DNA of 32,879 nt from a virus. The translations under genes were made by a program, and so were the position numbers. Location of the stretch: positions 1 to 32,879 of the IMG/VR virus record IMGVR_UViG_3300007280_000068; one strand, 5' to 3'. This document shows, piece after piece, positions 5,510 to 12,805 of the stretch. How positions within the stretch are numbered: position 1 is the first letter of the stretch; the number at the start of each line of letters is the position of its first letter. The notes beneath the pieces are model-generated. The model worked only from the letters and a program-made list of their open reading frames with translations, was not told the DNA's origin and ran no database searches.

Positions 5510-6676
5510 ATGGATAAGATTGATCCTAGAGTGCTGAAAGATTTTGCAACTACAGATAGGCATCACGAAGTATTAGATGCGGTCATTAGGGAAGGGTCAG
5601 CAAATAAGGCGGCCAAGTATCTGGGTTGCGGTAGGCGAGTTGTTGACAAGATGCTTGCTAGGTTAGAAAAGAAGGCGGCAAGTCAGGGCGTATCACCGCA
5701 CAGAGATTTGGTTCACCAGACCGCAGAAGGATTTGAAGCCAAGCGAATATCTACCGCATACAAAGATGATGGATCAGTCGCCCTACAGTGGGTTATTCAA
5801 GAGCCAGAAAAGCGCGATATAAGGGCAAAAGTAGAGGCTGTAGTTGATGGCCTTACTGATGAGCTAAAGGGATTAAAAAAGGCTGTAAAAGCCCCTGCAA
5901 AGGTAAATTCTGACTATCTAGCGATGTATATGGTAGGTGACCACCATTTCGGAATGTTGGCTGATTCTGAAACTAAAATGGATGACGATGACTGGGATGT
6001 AAAGATAGCCACCCAAATTCTAATAGATGCAACTGAAAGATTATCCAAGCGAGTAGGCGATGCAGAGATTGGTGTTTTGCTTAACGTAGGCGACTTCTTT
6101 CATGCCGATTCAAGCAAGAACGAAACAACAGCAGGAACTAGGGTTGATGTAGATACCCGTATAGGCAAGACGTTCAAACTGGCGGGTCGGTTATTTCAGA
6201 TTCTTATTGATAAGATGCTAGAGAGCCATAAGGAGGTGGTTGTGATTAACGTGCGCGGCAACCATGACTCTGACATGGCGTGTCATCTATCCAGTTGCAT
6301 TGATCTGCTGTACAGTGATGAAAAGCGGGTAAGCGTACTGCCTAATTACTCCAAGTTTATACATTATCAATGGCACAACAATCTGTTTGTATTCCATCAT
6401 GGTGATAGAATAAAGCCAGAGCAGATTCTGCAAGCGGTCATTAAAAATCTTGATGATGAATGGGCGCAGAGTAAAAACCGCTATTGCCATATGGGGCATA
6501 TTCACCACCATGTCGAGCGCGAATATGGAAGTATGCTATTTTCTGCGTGGGGGTCACTAACTTCTACAGACCAATGGCATTCAGATTCGGGATTTGGATC
6601 AGAGAGATCAATGAGTGCTGTTGTCTACCATAAAGATAGCGGTGAAGATTCACGGGTTAAAATAAAGGTTGGATGA
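5510..6676 (+). CDS. HTH-metallophosphoesterase fusion, SbcD-like
   Basis: The 388-residue product has an N-terminal helix-turn-helix (GSANKAAKYLGCGRRVVDKMLARLE, near residues 28-52) and a calcineurin-like phosphoesterase domain. The metal-site motifs are all in order: GDHH (D144), GDFFHAD (D195), GNHD (N251, H252), HGD (H297) and GHIHHH (H330, H332). Such proteins occur widely in phage replication regions. A nuclease or phosphodiesterase acting on DNA is the usual interpretation, and the exact substrate is unknown. It starts one base after the ninB stop and overlaps the zinc-ribbon gene by 4 bp. Confidence 0.85.
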   Translation: MDKIDPRVLKDFATTDRHHEVLDAVIREGSANKAAKYLGCGRRVVDKMLARLEKKAASQGVSPHRDLVHQTAEGFEAKRISTAYKDDGSVALQWVIQEPEKRDIRAKVEAVVDGLTDELKGLKKAVKAPAKVNSDYLAMYMVGDHHFGMLADSETKMDDDDWDVKIATQILIDATERLSKRVGDAEIGVLLNVGDFFHADSSKNETTAGTRVDVDTRIGKTFKLAGRLFQILIDKMLESHKEVVVINVRGNHDSDMACHLSSCIDLLYSDEKRVSVLPNYSKFIHYQWHNNLFVFHHGDRIKPEQILQAVIKNLDDEWAQSKNRYCHMGHIHHHVEREYGSMLFSAWGSLTSTDQWHSDSGFGSERSMSAVVYHKDSGEDSRVKIKVG

Positions 6677-6855
6677 TGAGCAATGTTGTTAAATTTCCTG
6701 AAAACGGTATCAAACTGGTTCGCTTATATTGTGATGATTGCGGTAGCCCTTTGCAGTATTGGGTTTCTGCTGACGGGGATTCTTATGGCCTATGTCACAC
6801 TTGCGATCTTCATCAACCTGACGAAGTTATTGTCACTAATAAAAAGGTTCATTAA
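6673..6855 (+). CDS. small zinc-ribbon protein
   Basis: The 60-residue product contains two CxxC pairs (C20/C23 and C41/C44) separated by 17 residues, a classic zinc-ribbon arrangement. Two ATG codons, 6673 and 6676, are possible. The first overlaps the upstream stop as ATGATGA. The N-terminal VVKFPENG motif is seen in other small phage proteins. It may bind nucleic acid or a host enzyme. It overlaps the following gene by 1 bp (TAATG), so it is translated as part of the replication operon. Confidence 0.75.
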   Translation: MMSNVVKFPENGIKLVRLYCDDCGSPLQYWVSADGDSYGLCHTCDLHQPDEVIVTNKKVH

Positions 6856-7097
6856 TGGAAATCTACCGGAAACAAGTAGGGGGCGATCACTACGCCAACA
6901 AGAAGATTCAACCGATACAGTACATCATGGCTAACGACTTGCCTTTCTGCGAGGGCAATATTGTTAAGTACATTACCCGATGGCGGGAAAAGGGTGGGGT
7001 TGAAGATTTACGCAAGATTAAAGAGTATTGCGATTTTCTAATTCAAGGAGAGATAAGTGGCAAAGAAGAAGAAATCTACCGTAGCGCAGGAAGTTGA
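6855..7097 (+). CDS. DUF3310 protein
   Basis: The 80-residue product carries the DUF3310 pattern: GGDHYANKKIQPIQYIMAND, then EGNIVKYITRWREKGGVEDLRKIKEYCDFLI. The family is common in phage replication regions. It is sometimes called a nucleotide kinase, but no P-loop is present here and the role is unproven. ATG 6855 overlaps the previous TAA. The last 41 bases overlap the ninG start in another frame, so the two genes are translationally linked. Confidence 0.85.
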   Translation: MEIYRKQVGGDHYANKKIQPIQYIMANDLPFCEGNIVKYITRWREKGGVEDLRKIKEYCDFLIQGEISGKEEEIYRSAGS

Positions 7098-7488
7098 AAA
7101 AGCGGCCAAGCTGTTACAGCGGCTAGTCAGGCTAAAAGCATCAGATGATAACGGGTACTGCCAGTGCGTTACTTGCGAAAAGGTAGACCATTATAAAAAT
7201 ATGCAAGGCGGTCACTTCATCCCTAGAGGGAGAACTATCTTTAAGTTGTTTGAAGAAAATATCCATCCACAATGCCCTAGCTGTAATCTGTGGGGCATGA
7301 AGCAAGCGCACTACGTTTTGAGATACAGGCAGTACATGGTTGATACCTATGGCGAGCGCAGGGTCAAGGCTATGGAACGCTTGGCATGGAGGGCATCGCC
7401 TAAGTTCAACAGAGAAGAAGTAATACAGTTCGCCAGAGACTTAAAAGAGCAAATCAAAGAAGAAGAATGGCGCATAGGTGAGATATAG
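7057..7488 (+). CDS. ninG: NinG-like recombination endonuclease
   Basis: The 143-residue product has the NinG zinc/HNH-like core: CQCVTC (C37, C40), NMQGGHFIPRGR, then NIHPQCPSCN with the second cysteine pair. Lambda NinG (Rap) is a structure-specific nuclease that cuts branched recombination intermediates. Here it would resolve products of the Erf pathway. It is shorter than lambda NinG (about 200 residues) and starts with GTG 7057 behind AAGGAG. The lysine-rich N-terminus (AKKKKS) could aid DNA contact. It is the last gene before a 174-bp AT-rich gap with promoter copy 3. Confidence 0.85.
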   Translation: MAKKKKSTVAQEVEKAAKLLQRLVRLKASDDNGYCQCVTCEKVDHYKNMQGGHFIPRGRTIFKLFEENIHPQCPSCNLWGMKQAHYVLRYRQYMVDTYGERRVKAMERLAWRASPKFNREEVIQFARDLKEQIKEEEWRIGEI

Positions 7489-7507
7489 CGCAGTAAAATG
7501 AAAAAAA

Positions 7508-7528
7508 ATTTTCGTTCCATATACGAAA
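7508..7528. repeat. 7-bp inverted repeat in the early intergenic gap
   Basis: TTTTCGT (7508-7514) and ACGAAAA (7522-7528) are perfect inverted copies around a 7-nt centre, about 60 bp before the upstream box of promoter copy 3. A short AT palindrome, TATATA-ttctag-TATATA, also lies between. No U-tract follows, so this is more likely a protein-binding site or AT-rich unwinding element than a terminator. Confidence 0.4.
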
Positions 7529-7587
7529 AAGTTATAAGCAGAGTCGTTCTTATTCCAAAATAATATATATTCTAGTATATAAAATAG

Positions 7588-7652
7588 TTAACAAAACCGT
7601 TGACTATACTGTGTATTTGGCCTATAGTTACACCTCAATCAATTAATAAAGG
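7588..7652 (+). promoter_or_regulatory. early promoter/leader module, copy 3
   Basis: Order: TTAACAAA box (7588-7595), 4-bp gap, -35 TTGACT (7600-7605), 17-bp spacer, -10 TATAGT (7623-7628), and a 24-nt leader containing CCTCAATCAATTAATAAAGG. The elements and their offsets match copies 1 and 2 exactly. Only the leader and the box are conserved beyond promoter consensus. Confidence 0.9.
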
Positions 7653-7662
7653 AAATACAGAT

Positions 7663-8292
7663 ATGCCAATTAAATCAATAGATCAGCGTATTCAAGAAGT
7701 GCAATCAGCACTGGCGCAGGGGTTCACGTCTAAATCAGGCAAGAAAGATACTATGTACAGCTTGTCTTGCGTTTTTGATAAAGTTAAAGATGTTCTTAAA
7801 AATGCTGTATGGGATGTAGAGCGATCTACAGGGGAGCGCATCGAAGATTCTTTCAACATTATTTGCAAGCAGTTGCACCACTTCAAGGTTGAGCATATTG
7901 AGTTTTTTGCTCAGTACAACAGCCACAACCAAAAAGCGATCAGCGACTTGTACAAGGTTCTTGATCTGCGCGATCAAATCAAATCGGCTGAGATTGGCGT
8001 TAAAGAAAAATCAGCTACTCAGTTGATGCTTGAAGAAGAAATTAAAATGGTCAAGGCTGTGAAAGATAACGGCTTCCGCACTAACAACCATGTATGGACT
8101 CAATTCTGGGATTGTGAGAATGAGTTCGGTACACAGTGGGAACGATGCGATTGGTACTTAGATGGCAGACGCACAGCGTTCAACAAGTGCATGGCCGTGG
8201 TAGGCAAGGATTATAGATTCTGGACTGCCAAAGGTTGCCCAAACATGAAGGGTTGGGATTTTTCAAAAATCGCTGAGTTTTACAACAGCTAA
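7663..8292 (+). CDS. early phage protein of unknown function
   Basis: The 209-residue product has no family I recognise. It has a helical N-terminal half with basic patches and a C-terminal Trp/Cys-rich segment (WTQFWDCENEFGTQWERCDWYLDGRR). ATG 7663 follows the AAAGG of the leader by 10 nt. An in-frame start at 7600 would lie inside the promoter and is rejected. As first gene behind promoter copy 3 and the largest early unknown, it is a good candidate for host takeover, although no motif proves this. The third GC hairpin follows its stop codon. Confidence 0.75.
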   Translation: MPIKSIDQRIQEVQSALAQGFTSKSGKKDTMYSLSCVFDKVKDVLKNAVWDVERSTGERIEDSFNIICKQLHHFKVEHIEFFAQYNSHNQKAISDLYKVLDLRDQIKSAEIGVKEKSATQLMLEEEIKMVKAVKDNGFRTNNHVWTQFWDCENEFGTQWERCDWYLDGRRTAFNKCMAVVGKDYRFWTAKGCPNMKGWDFSKIAEFYNS

Positions 8293-8299
8293 CTTAACC

Positions 8300-8315
8300 G
8301 CCCCCTACGGGGGGC
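8300..8315 (+). other. GC hairpin with TACG (UNCG) tetraloop
   Basis: GCCCCC (8300-8305) and GGGGGC (8310-8315) close TACG, a UNCG-type tetraloop with the favourable C-G closing pair. The 5' flank TTAACC matches the copies at 678 and 1439, where the loop is GCGA. No U-tract follows. The preserved stem with a swap between two stable tetraloop classes suggests that the RNA fold, not the sequence, is selected. Confidence 0.75.
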
Positions 8316-8337
8316 AATTAACCAAGGGGAATTAAAG

Positions 8338-8613
8338 ATGGAAAATGAAAAAGATTTTTGGGATTGCAAAGACCAACTTCAAACTCGATATGATGAGTTA
8401 GCAATTGAGCTTGAAGGGGCAAGAATGTATTTTCACAGCCGTGTCGATCAGCTAGTTGATTGCAAGCACAAGGAGAACATAGAAAGACTGCAAGAAAGCT
8501 GTGAGTTTTGGGCAGGAGACATTGCTCAGTTACGCGCAATGATGTTTGATATAGAAGATCGCATTAGTGAGTTGGAAAAAGTAAACATTAATGTGTCCAG
8601 GGAGGTAGCGTAA
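8338..8613 (+). CDS. small coiled-coil protein, unknown
   Basis: The 91-residue product is highly charged, with heptad-like spacing through QTRYDELAIELEGAR and DIEDRISELEKVN, consistent with a coiled coil. ATG 8338 has AAGGGGAATT upstream. It is the second gene of early unit 3, right after the UNCG hairpin, mirroring the gene at 712 in unit 1. It overlaps the next small membrane gene by 1 bp (TAATG). No function is assigned. Confidence 0.72.
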   Translation: MENEKDFWDCKDQLQTRYDELAIELEGARMYFHSRVDQLVDCKHKENIERLQESCEFWAGDIAQLRAMMFDIEDRISELEKVNINVSREVA

Positions 8614-8777
8614 TGATTAACCATCCTTATAAAGTCGGCCAAGAAGCCGCAAAAATCGAGCGTAAGAAACGCGCAGAAAGCCGCCAAGCAACAGTCGCGG
8701 CAATACTGTTGTTTTTACTGTGGAGTCTAGCTTCACATATTGAATATACTGATTGTGTCAAATACGGGGTTTGCTAA
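8613..8777 (+). CDS. 54-residue single-pass membrane protein
   Basis: The basic N-terminal half (KIERKKRAESR, near residues 14-24) precedes one hydrophobic segment (residues 27-41, AAILLFLLWSLA). A short tail with two cysteines (C48, C54) follows. The positive-inside rule places the tail outside the cytoplasm. GGGAGGTAGCGTA before ATG 8613 is a strong ribosome-binding site and the gene overlaps the upstream stop. The position in early unit 3 argues against a lysis role, so a membrane-acting host-takeover or superinfection function is a possibility only. Confidence 0.65.
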   Translation: MINHPYKVGQEAAKIERKKRAESRQATVAAILLFLLWSLASHIEYTDCVKYGVC

Positions 8778-8778
8778 T

Positions 8779-9159
8779 ATGTCTATGAAAGATGCGGAAA
8801 GTGTAATAAAAGAGTTGGTTCATGGCTTTATTAATGAGTTTGATAATAGGCCAGTAGTAGAGTGGGGTGGTGATATAATTGATCTGTCCGACTACAAAAA
8901 AGATTGCTTATGTTTTGCATTCTTGAAGAATATGCCTAGTTGGTGGGATGACATAGTCCCCCCCGTAATTGCCAACCAACAAGAGTTTATTGAAAAGCTT
9001 TACGTTGGTTCTGATTCCGTTAACTCTGTTACTAACTTAATTCGCAATGATGTTTACTTGTACCTAGAAGATCGACTCAGAGAAATGGTGCAAGAAGCGT
9101 GGGATGTAATTAACAACGTACAGCCTGAACCATTTGAAGGCTACAGTAGAGGGCAGTAA
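8779..9159 (+). CDS. acidic early protein, unknown
   Basis: The 126-residue product is acidic, with WGGDIIDLSDYKKDCLCFAFLKN and a helical C-terminus (LYLEDRLREMVQEAWDVI). I recognise no family. ATG 8779 is chosen because it follows the upstream stop by one base. An alternative in-frame start at 8740 would sit inside the preceding gene. A second ATG at 8785 is also possible. The gene is part of early unit 3 between two single-span membrane protein genes. No function is assigned. Confidence 0.65.
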   Translation: MSMKDAESVIKELVHGFINEFDNRPVVEWGGDIIDLSDYKKDCLCFAFLKNMPSWWDDIVPPVIANQQEFIEKLYVGSDSVNSVTNLIRNDVYLYLEDRLREMVQEAWDVINNVQPEPFEGYSRGQ

Positions 9160-9160
9160 A

Positions 9161-9325
9161 ATGAGCGATATTGAAAAGGCAATCAGGGAAGCGCACAAGC
9201 TTGCCGACAAGTTAATTGATGAGGCGCAGGATGTAAGGGCGTGGCACAAGAAGCCATGTAACATCAGCAACGGCCAAGCAGTGTTAGTTGCAGTGGTCGC
9301 CTTGATAGCGATAATAGTGTTTTGA
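9161..9325 (+). CDS. 54-residue tail-anchored membrane protein
   Basis: The N-terminal 38 residues are charged and helical (DIEKAIREAHKLADKLIDEAQ). The last 15-16 residues are a hydrophobic anchor (AVLVAVVALIAIIVF) that ends the protein. The predicted topology keeps the helix in the cytoplasm. ATG 9161 follows AGAGGGC. The in-frame ATG at 9134 lies within the upstream gene and has a poorer site. It is the last gene of the early block, with a weak terminator-like hairpin 15 bp after its stop. Confidence 0.65.
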   Translation: MSDIEKAIREAHKLADKLIDEAQDVRAWHKKPCNISNGQAVLVAVVALIAIIVF

Positions 9326-9340
9326 TTTCTCCCCTACGCC

Positions 9341-9360
9341 AAGGTTCCCCTTAACCTTTT
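9341..9360 (+). terminator. weak terminator-like hairpin ending the early block
   Basis: AAGGTT (9341-9346) and AACCTT (9353-9358) form a 6-bp AT-leaning stem around CCCCTT, with only TTTT at the end. The preceding TCTCCCCT and the CCCCTTAAC core match the strong terminator region at 1087-1112, so it may be a diverged copy. It is energetically weak. Confidence 0.35.
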
Positions 9361-9458
9361 GACGCAGACTTGCCCACTGACGGAGCGTGTAACGGGCTAT
9401 TACTGATTAGCATAACTTCCATATATTTATAGCATTTCCTGATATATCCATAACTATC

Positions 9459-9464
9459 TATAAT
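9459..9464 (+). promoter_or_regulatory. candidate promoter with perfect -10 TATAAT
   Basis: TATAAT at 9459-9464 is a perfect -10 box 28 bp before a 21-codon peptide gene. The -35 position (TTCCTG, 9436-9441) is poor, so any promoter here would need an activator, as phage late promoters often do. It sits between the early and late gene blocks. Confidence 0.45.
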
Positions 9465-9491
9465 GCCGCCCTAACTAACTAGGAGGCATCA

Positions 9492-9557
9492 GTGCTTTAC
9501 ATCATCATATTCACCCTAATCTCACTAACCGCAGTAGCCGCAGACGATCTGCGATAG
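9492..9557 (+). CDS. 21-residue hydrophobic peptide
   Basis: GTG 9492 follows AGGAGG by 5 nt, as strong a ribosome-binding site as exists in the window. The frame encodes LYIIIFTLISLTAVAADDLR after the initiator. A hydrophobic stretch ends in AVAADD, so it resembles a bare signal peptide or a small membrane peptide. The stop is TAG 9555-9557. It stands alone between two candidate promoters. It may be a true micro-protein or a leader peptide whose translation affects downstream expression. Confidence 0.55.
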   Translation: MLYIIIFTLISLTAVAADDLR

Positions 9558-9587
9558 TTTACATTTAAGTACAAAAGTCAGTACAAT
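9558..9587 (+). promoter_or_regulatory. candidate late promoter upstream of the packaging genes
   Basis: TTTACA (9558-9563), an 18-bp spacer and TACAAT (9582-9587) make a good sigma70-type promoter. It begins one base after the small peptide gene and ends 30 bp before the first packaging-operon gene. It is the best-placed start for the long head-tail transcript. Confidence 0.6.
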
Positions 9588-9588
9588 G

Positions 9589-9611
9589 CCCCAATCCACT
9601 TACTTTTGGGG
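9589..9611 (+). promoter_or_regulatory. leader hairpin that hides the ribosome-binding site
   Basis: CCCCAA (9589-9594) pairs with TTGGGG (9606-9611) around an 11-nt loop. The GGGG strand is also the only purine-rich ribosome-binding stretch before ATG 9618. When folded, the leader would block initiation, suggesting translational control of the first late gene. Confidence 0.45.
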
Positions 9612-9617
9612 TATGTC

Positions 9618-9863
9618 ATGGATACAATCAAAGTCACTCAGTTGATAGATGAATGCTTGTTTTTTGAGCTAGAAGATCATCTGGCGCAGTTCGATGCCAT
9701 CATGGATTCACTTGTGGAAACAGACGTCCAACGCCACACAATACGCGAGGCGTTAGCTGACTGGTCGCAGTCTGTAAATGAAGCTGTAGAAGATTGCATT
9801 GCAGAGCAAGTGCCAGAAGAACCAACGCTTACAGCAGATGAAGTATTTGGGACTGAAGTATGA
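9618..9863 (+). CDS. acidic protein at the head of the packaging operon, unknown
   Basis: The 81-residue product is very acidic and helical (DECLFFELEDHLAQFDAIMD, then REALADWSQSVNEAVEDCIAE). I recognise no family. ATG 9618 is chosen over TTG 9606, which lies in the hairpin stem. It overlaps the small terminase gene as ATGA (9860). A partner of the terminase or a regulator of packaging is inferred from position only. Confidence 0.65.
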   Translation: MDTIKVTQLIDECLFFELEDHLAQFDAIMDSLVETDVQRHTIREALADWSQSVNEAVEDCIAEQVPEEPTLTADEVFGTEV

Positions 9864-10231
9864 CAACAGGCAGACCGAAATGGATACCTGACGAACTGGC
9901 GTGTCGTAAGGCGCGAGAAATGGCCTCTAGGGGGCTTACAGTTAAGCAGATAGCCGATTGTTTAGGCGTGTCTGATGCAACCGTATACGAGCGTCAGAAA
10001 GAGTTTCCTGAGTTTCTTGAGGCTATAAAAAGGGGTCGCAGTGAAGGTATTAATCAAGTAACCAACAAACTGTTTGAAAAGGCAGTTGATGGTGACAACA
10101 CCTGTATGATCTTTTATCTAAAGACTAGAGATAGAGAGTCATGGGGCGATCAATATGTTGAGCCAGTAAAAGAGATTCCACCAATCCAAATAATTGTGGA
10201 TAAAGATGCAATTAACAAAGCCGCAGAGTGA
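9860..10231 (+). CDS. terS: terminase small subunit
   Basis: The 123-residue product has an N-terminal helix-turn-helix (MASRGLTVKQIADCLGVSDATVYERQKEFPEF, near residues 16-47), as is usual for small terminase subunits that recognise the packaging site. A helical middle (INQVTNKLFEKAVDGDNTCMIFYLKTRDRESWG) follows, also a typical TerS pattern. It lies directly upstream of the large subunit and overlaps it by 26 bp, so the two are co-expressed. The packaging site itself is not identified. Confidence 0.82.
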   Translation: MTTGRPKWIPDELACRKAREMASRGLTVKQIADCLGVSDATVYERQKEFPEFLEAIKRGRSEGINQVTNKLFEKAVDGDNTCMIFYLKTRDRESWGDQYVEPVKEIPPIQIIVDKDAINKAAE

Positions 10232-11420
10232 GATATTCACAAGCCCCGCTAGATTCAGATCAGTGGTGGCAGGAAGGCGATTCGGTAAGACGTTCTTATC
10301 TACTGGTGAGATTCTAAGGGCGGCAATCAGCGGCAACAATCGCAACGTCTGGTACTTAGCACCAACATATAACTCTGCAAAAGAGATTTGTTGGAATATG
10401 CTGATCGCAACGATTCCAGAAGAATACATCCAGAAAACCAACGAAACAGCATTAACCATCAAACTGATTAACGGATCAACGATTGCCCTAAAGGGAGCAG
10501 AGAAGCCAAACAATCTGAGGGGCAGGGCGTTAGACTTTGTTGTGTTAGATGAATTTGCTGATATGCGGCCAGAAGCGTGGTTCGAGGTAATACGGCCATC
10601 GCTATCAGACAGGCAGGGATCAGCGTTATTTATTGGTACGCCTAAAGGCCGTAATCACTTCTATGATCTCTGGGCATCTGGGATCAACAGCGCGGGAGAT
10701 TGGGAGTCATTTCAATATACAACGCTAGAGGGCGGCAACGTACCGCAAGCAGAGGTTGATGCGGCAAGACTAGATTTAGACGAGCGCACGTTCAATCAGG
10801 AATACTGCGCTCAGTTCGTTACCTATGCGGGGCTAATATATTATGGTTTTAGCCGCGAACACTCTGTTTGTGACATTGCTGATGATTCTGGTACAATCCT
10901 AGTGGGTATGGATTTTAACCTTGATCCGATGTCAGCCGTGATCTGTGTACGTAGAGGCGGGACGCTGTACGCAGTTGACGAGATTGTCATGTACGGATCA
11001 AATACGGATGAAATGGTGGCAGAGTTAAAGCAACGCTATCCAACACGCAATATAATAGTGTTTCCTGATCCCGCATCAAGACAGCGCAAGACAAGCGCAG
11101 GCGGTCGTACAGATTTGTCGATCTTACAGAACGCAGGGTTTAGCGTTAAGGCGAAAAAGAGTCACGCATTAGTCAGGGATAGAATTAATGCTGTTAATAG
11201 TCGTTTACTGTCAGCAGATGGTGAGCGGCATTTGTACATTAGCCCGAAATGCAGACAAATGATTAAGTCTCTGGAGAGGCAAACGTACAAAGAAGGCACA
11301 AGCGTACCGAATAAAGAAGATGGCTACGATCATATGAACGATGCCCTTGGTTATTTGGTCGAATACTTGTTCCCTGTTCGCACAGAATACGATGCACCCC
11401 AACCTACTAGGTGGACTTGA
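10206..11420 (+). CDS. terL: terminase large subunit
   Basis: The 404-residue motor-nuclease carries Walker A VVAGRRFGKT (residues 20-29) and Walker B FVVLDEF (near residue 113). The coupling motif IGTPKG follows. The RNase H-like nuclease domain shows GMDFNLDPMSAVI, FPDPASRQRKT and DHMNDALGYL with its acidic metal ligands. It pumps and cuts DNA at the portal. ATG 10206 is chosen because the upstream TTG 10194 lacks a site and the family begins close to QLTKPQSEIF. Its stop overlaps the portal start (TGATG). Confidence 0.94.
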   Translation: MQLTKPQSEIFTSPARFRSVVAGRRFGKTFLSTGEILRAAISGNNRNVWYLAPTYNSAKEICWNMLIATIPEEYIQKTNETALTIKLINGSTIALKGAEKPNNLRGRALDFVVLDEFADMRPEAWFEVIRPSLSDRQGSALFIGTPKGRNHFYDLWASGINSAGDWESFQYTTLEGGNVPQAEVDAARLDLDERTFNQEYCAQFVTYAGLIYYGFSREHSVCDIADDSGTILVGMDFNLDPMSAVICVRRGGTLYAVDEIVMYGSNTDEMVAELKQRYPTRNIIVFPDPASRQRKTSAGGRTDLSILQNAGFSVKAKKSHALVRDRINAVNSRLLSADGERHLYISPKCRQMIKSLERQTYKEGTSVPNKEDGYDHMNDALGYLVEYLFPVRTEYDAPQPTRWT

Positions 11421-12805
11421 TGAGATTGAATACAGATACAACGCACCCCGAATATGATTCCAATGAAGCTAAGTGGGAGTTTTATGTTCGCTCTTACATG
11501 GGCGGTCAGGCATATCAAGACGGGCAATACCTAACCCGCTATATTTCTGAAACTAAAGAAGATTATGATCGCAGGATTGATCTGACTCCAATGGACAATC
11601 ACTGTAAAAACATTGTCCACATTTACAGCAGTTTCCTATGGCGAGTACCGCCAACCAGAGCCTATAACAGTCTACAGAATAACGTATCACTTGAGCCGTT
11701 TCTAAAAGATGCTGATCTAGATGGGCGTAGCTTTAATGCGTTTATGCGTGAATGTCAGATTTGGTCTAGCGTTTACGGCCATGTCTGGATAATGATGGAT
11801 AAGCCAAAGTCTAACGTAGGCACTAAGGCAGAAGAATTAGAGCAAGACATTCGCCCTTACGTCACGATGTTCACCCCCGAAAACGTACTTGATTGGAACT
11901 ACGAAAGAACGGCAAGCGGTAGGTTTGAACTTGATTACCTGAAAGTTAGAGAATCAGTGATTCGCGTAGACCAGACAACTACAGAATCGTTTTATCGCGT
12001 CTGGTACAAGGATAGGGTTGAGTTGTGGAAGTCTACTAATGACCTAGACAAGCTGATAGAAACTGACGATAACGTATTAGGCAGAATCCCTGCTGTATTC
12101 CTACCCGCCAATCGTTCAGTAGTTCGCGGCATTGGTATCAGCGATATTGCAGATGCGTCATATATGCAGAGAGCAATCTATCAGGAACTGTCAGAGATTG
12201 AGCAGTTAATCCGTATTAGCAACCATCCGACATTAGTTAAATCATTCGGCACTGACGCTACCGCAGGGGCAGGGTCAATCATCAATATGCCTGATGACAT
12301 GGATGCACAATTAAAGCCGTTTCAGTTGCAACCTAGCGGTCAAAACCTTGACGCTGTACGCGCATCAATACAAGACAAGATACAGTCTATTAACCGCATG
12401 AGCCATATGGGTGCTGTTCGCGGCACTGAGGCTCTAACAATGTCGGGCGTGGCGATGCAAACAGAGTTTCAGATGCTTAATGCCAAGCTATCGGAAAAGG
12501 CTGATCTACTGGAATTAGCAGAAGAACAACTGTGGGGATTGTTTTGTGATTGGCAAGACATAACCAACGATATAGAAATCTATTATCCTGATGCGTTTGA
12601 TCTGCGTGATTACGACAAAGAACTTCAGTTCCTACAGCAGATGCGAGCAACAGGCGTTAAGTCTGCAACCCTGAATATGGAAATCGACAAGAAGATCAGT
12701 GACTTGATTCTTGATGATGAAGAACTTGCAAAGGCTCACGCAGAGATTGAGTCAGCACCGCAACAACTAGGCAATTTTGAAGTATCTGATGTCGAGGGCA
12801 ATTAA
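11420..12805 (+). CDS. portal protein
   Basis: The 461-residue product follows terL directly and has a portal-like layout. An N-terminal domain contains THPEYDSNEAKWEFYVRSYMGG and RRIDLTPMDNHCKNIVHIYSSF. A beta-rich middle and a helical C-terminal region with MSGVAMQTEFQMLNAKLSEKADLLELAEEQ follow. These features are like DUF4055-type portals. Twelve copies would form the packaging ring and connector. ATG 11420 overlaps the terL stop, with AGGTGG upstream. It overlaps the next head gene by one base. Confidence 0.85.
   Translation: MRLNTDTTHPEYDSNEAKWEFYVRSYMGGQAYQDGQYLTRYISETKEDYDRRIDLTPMDNHCKNIVHIYSSFLWRVPPTRAYNSLQNNVSLEPFLKDADLDGRSFNAFMRECQIWSSVYGHVWIMMDKPKSNVGTKAEELEQDIRPYVTMFTPENVLDWNYERTASGRFELDYLKVRESVIRVDQTTTESFYRVWYKDRVELWKSTNDLDKLIETDDNVLGRIPAVFLPANRSVVRGIGISDIADASYMQRAIYQELSEIEQLIRISNHPTLVKSFGTDATAGAGSIINMPDDMDAQLKPFQLQPSGQNLDAVRASIQDKIQSINRMSHMGAVRGTEALTMSGVAMQTEFQMLNAKLSEKADLLELAEEQLWGLFCDWQDITNDIEIYYPDAFDLRDYDKELQFLQQMRATGVKSATLNMEIDKKISDLILDDEELAKAHAEIESAPQQLGNFEVSDVEGN

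Noticed and set aside
6683-6934. Hydrophobic plus-strand frame over the zinc-ribbon gene
   Set aside because: It is a shifted reading of the zinc-ribbon and DUF3310 genes, which have clear motifs and overlapping start-stop signals.
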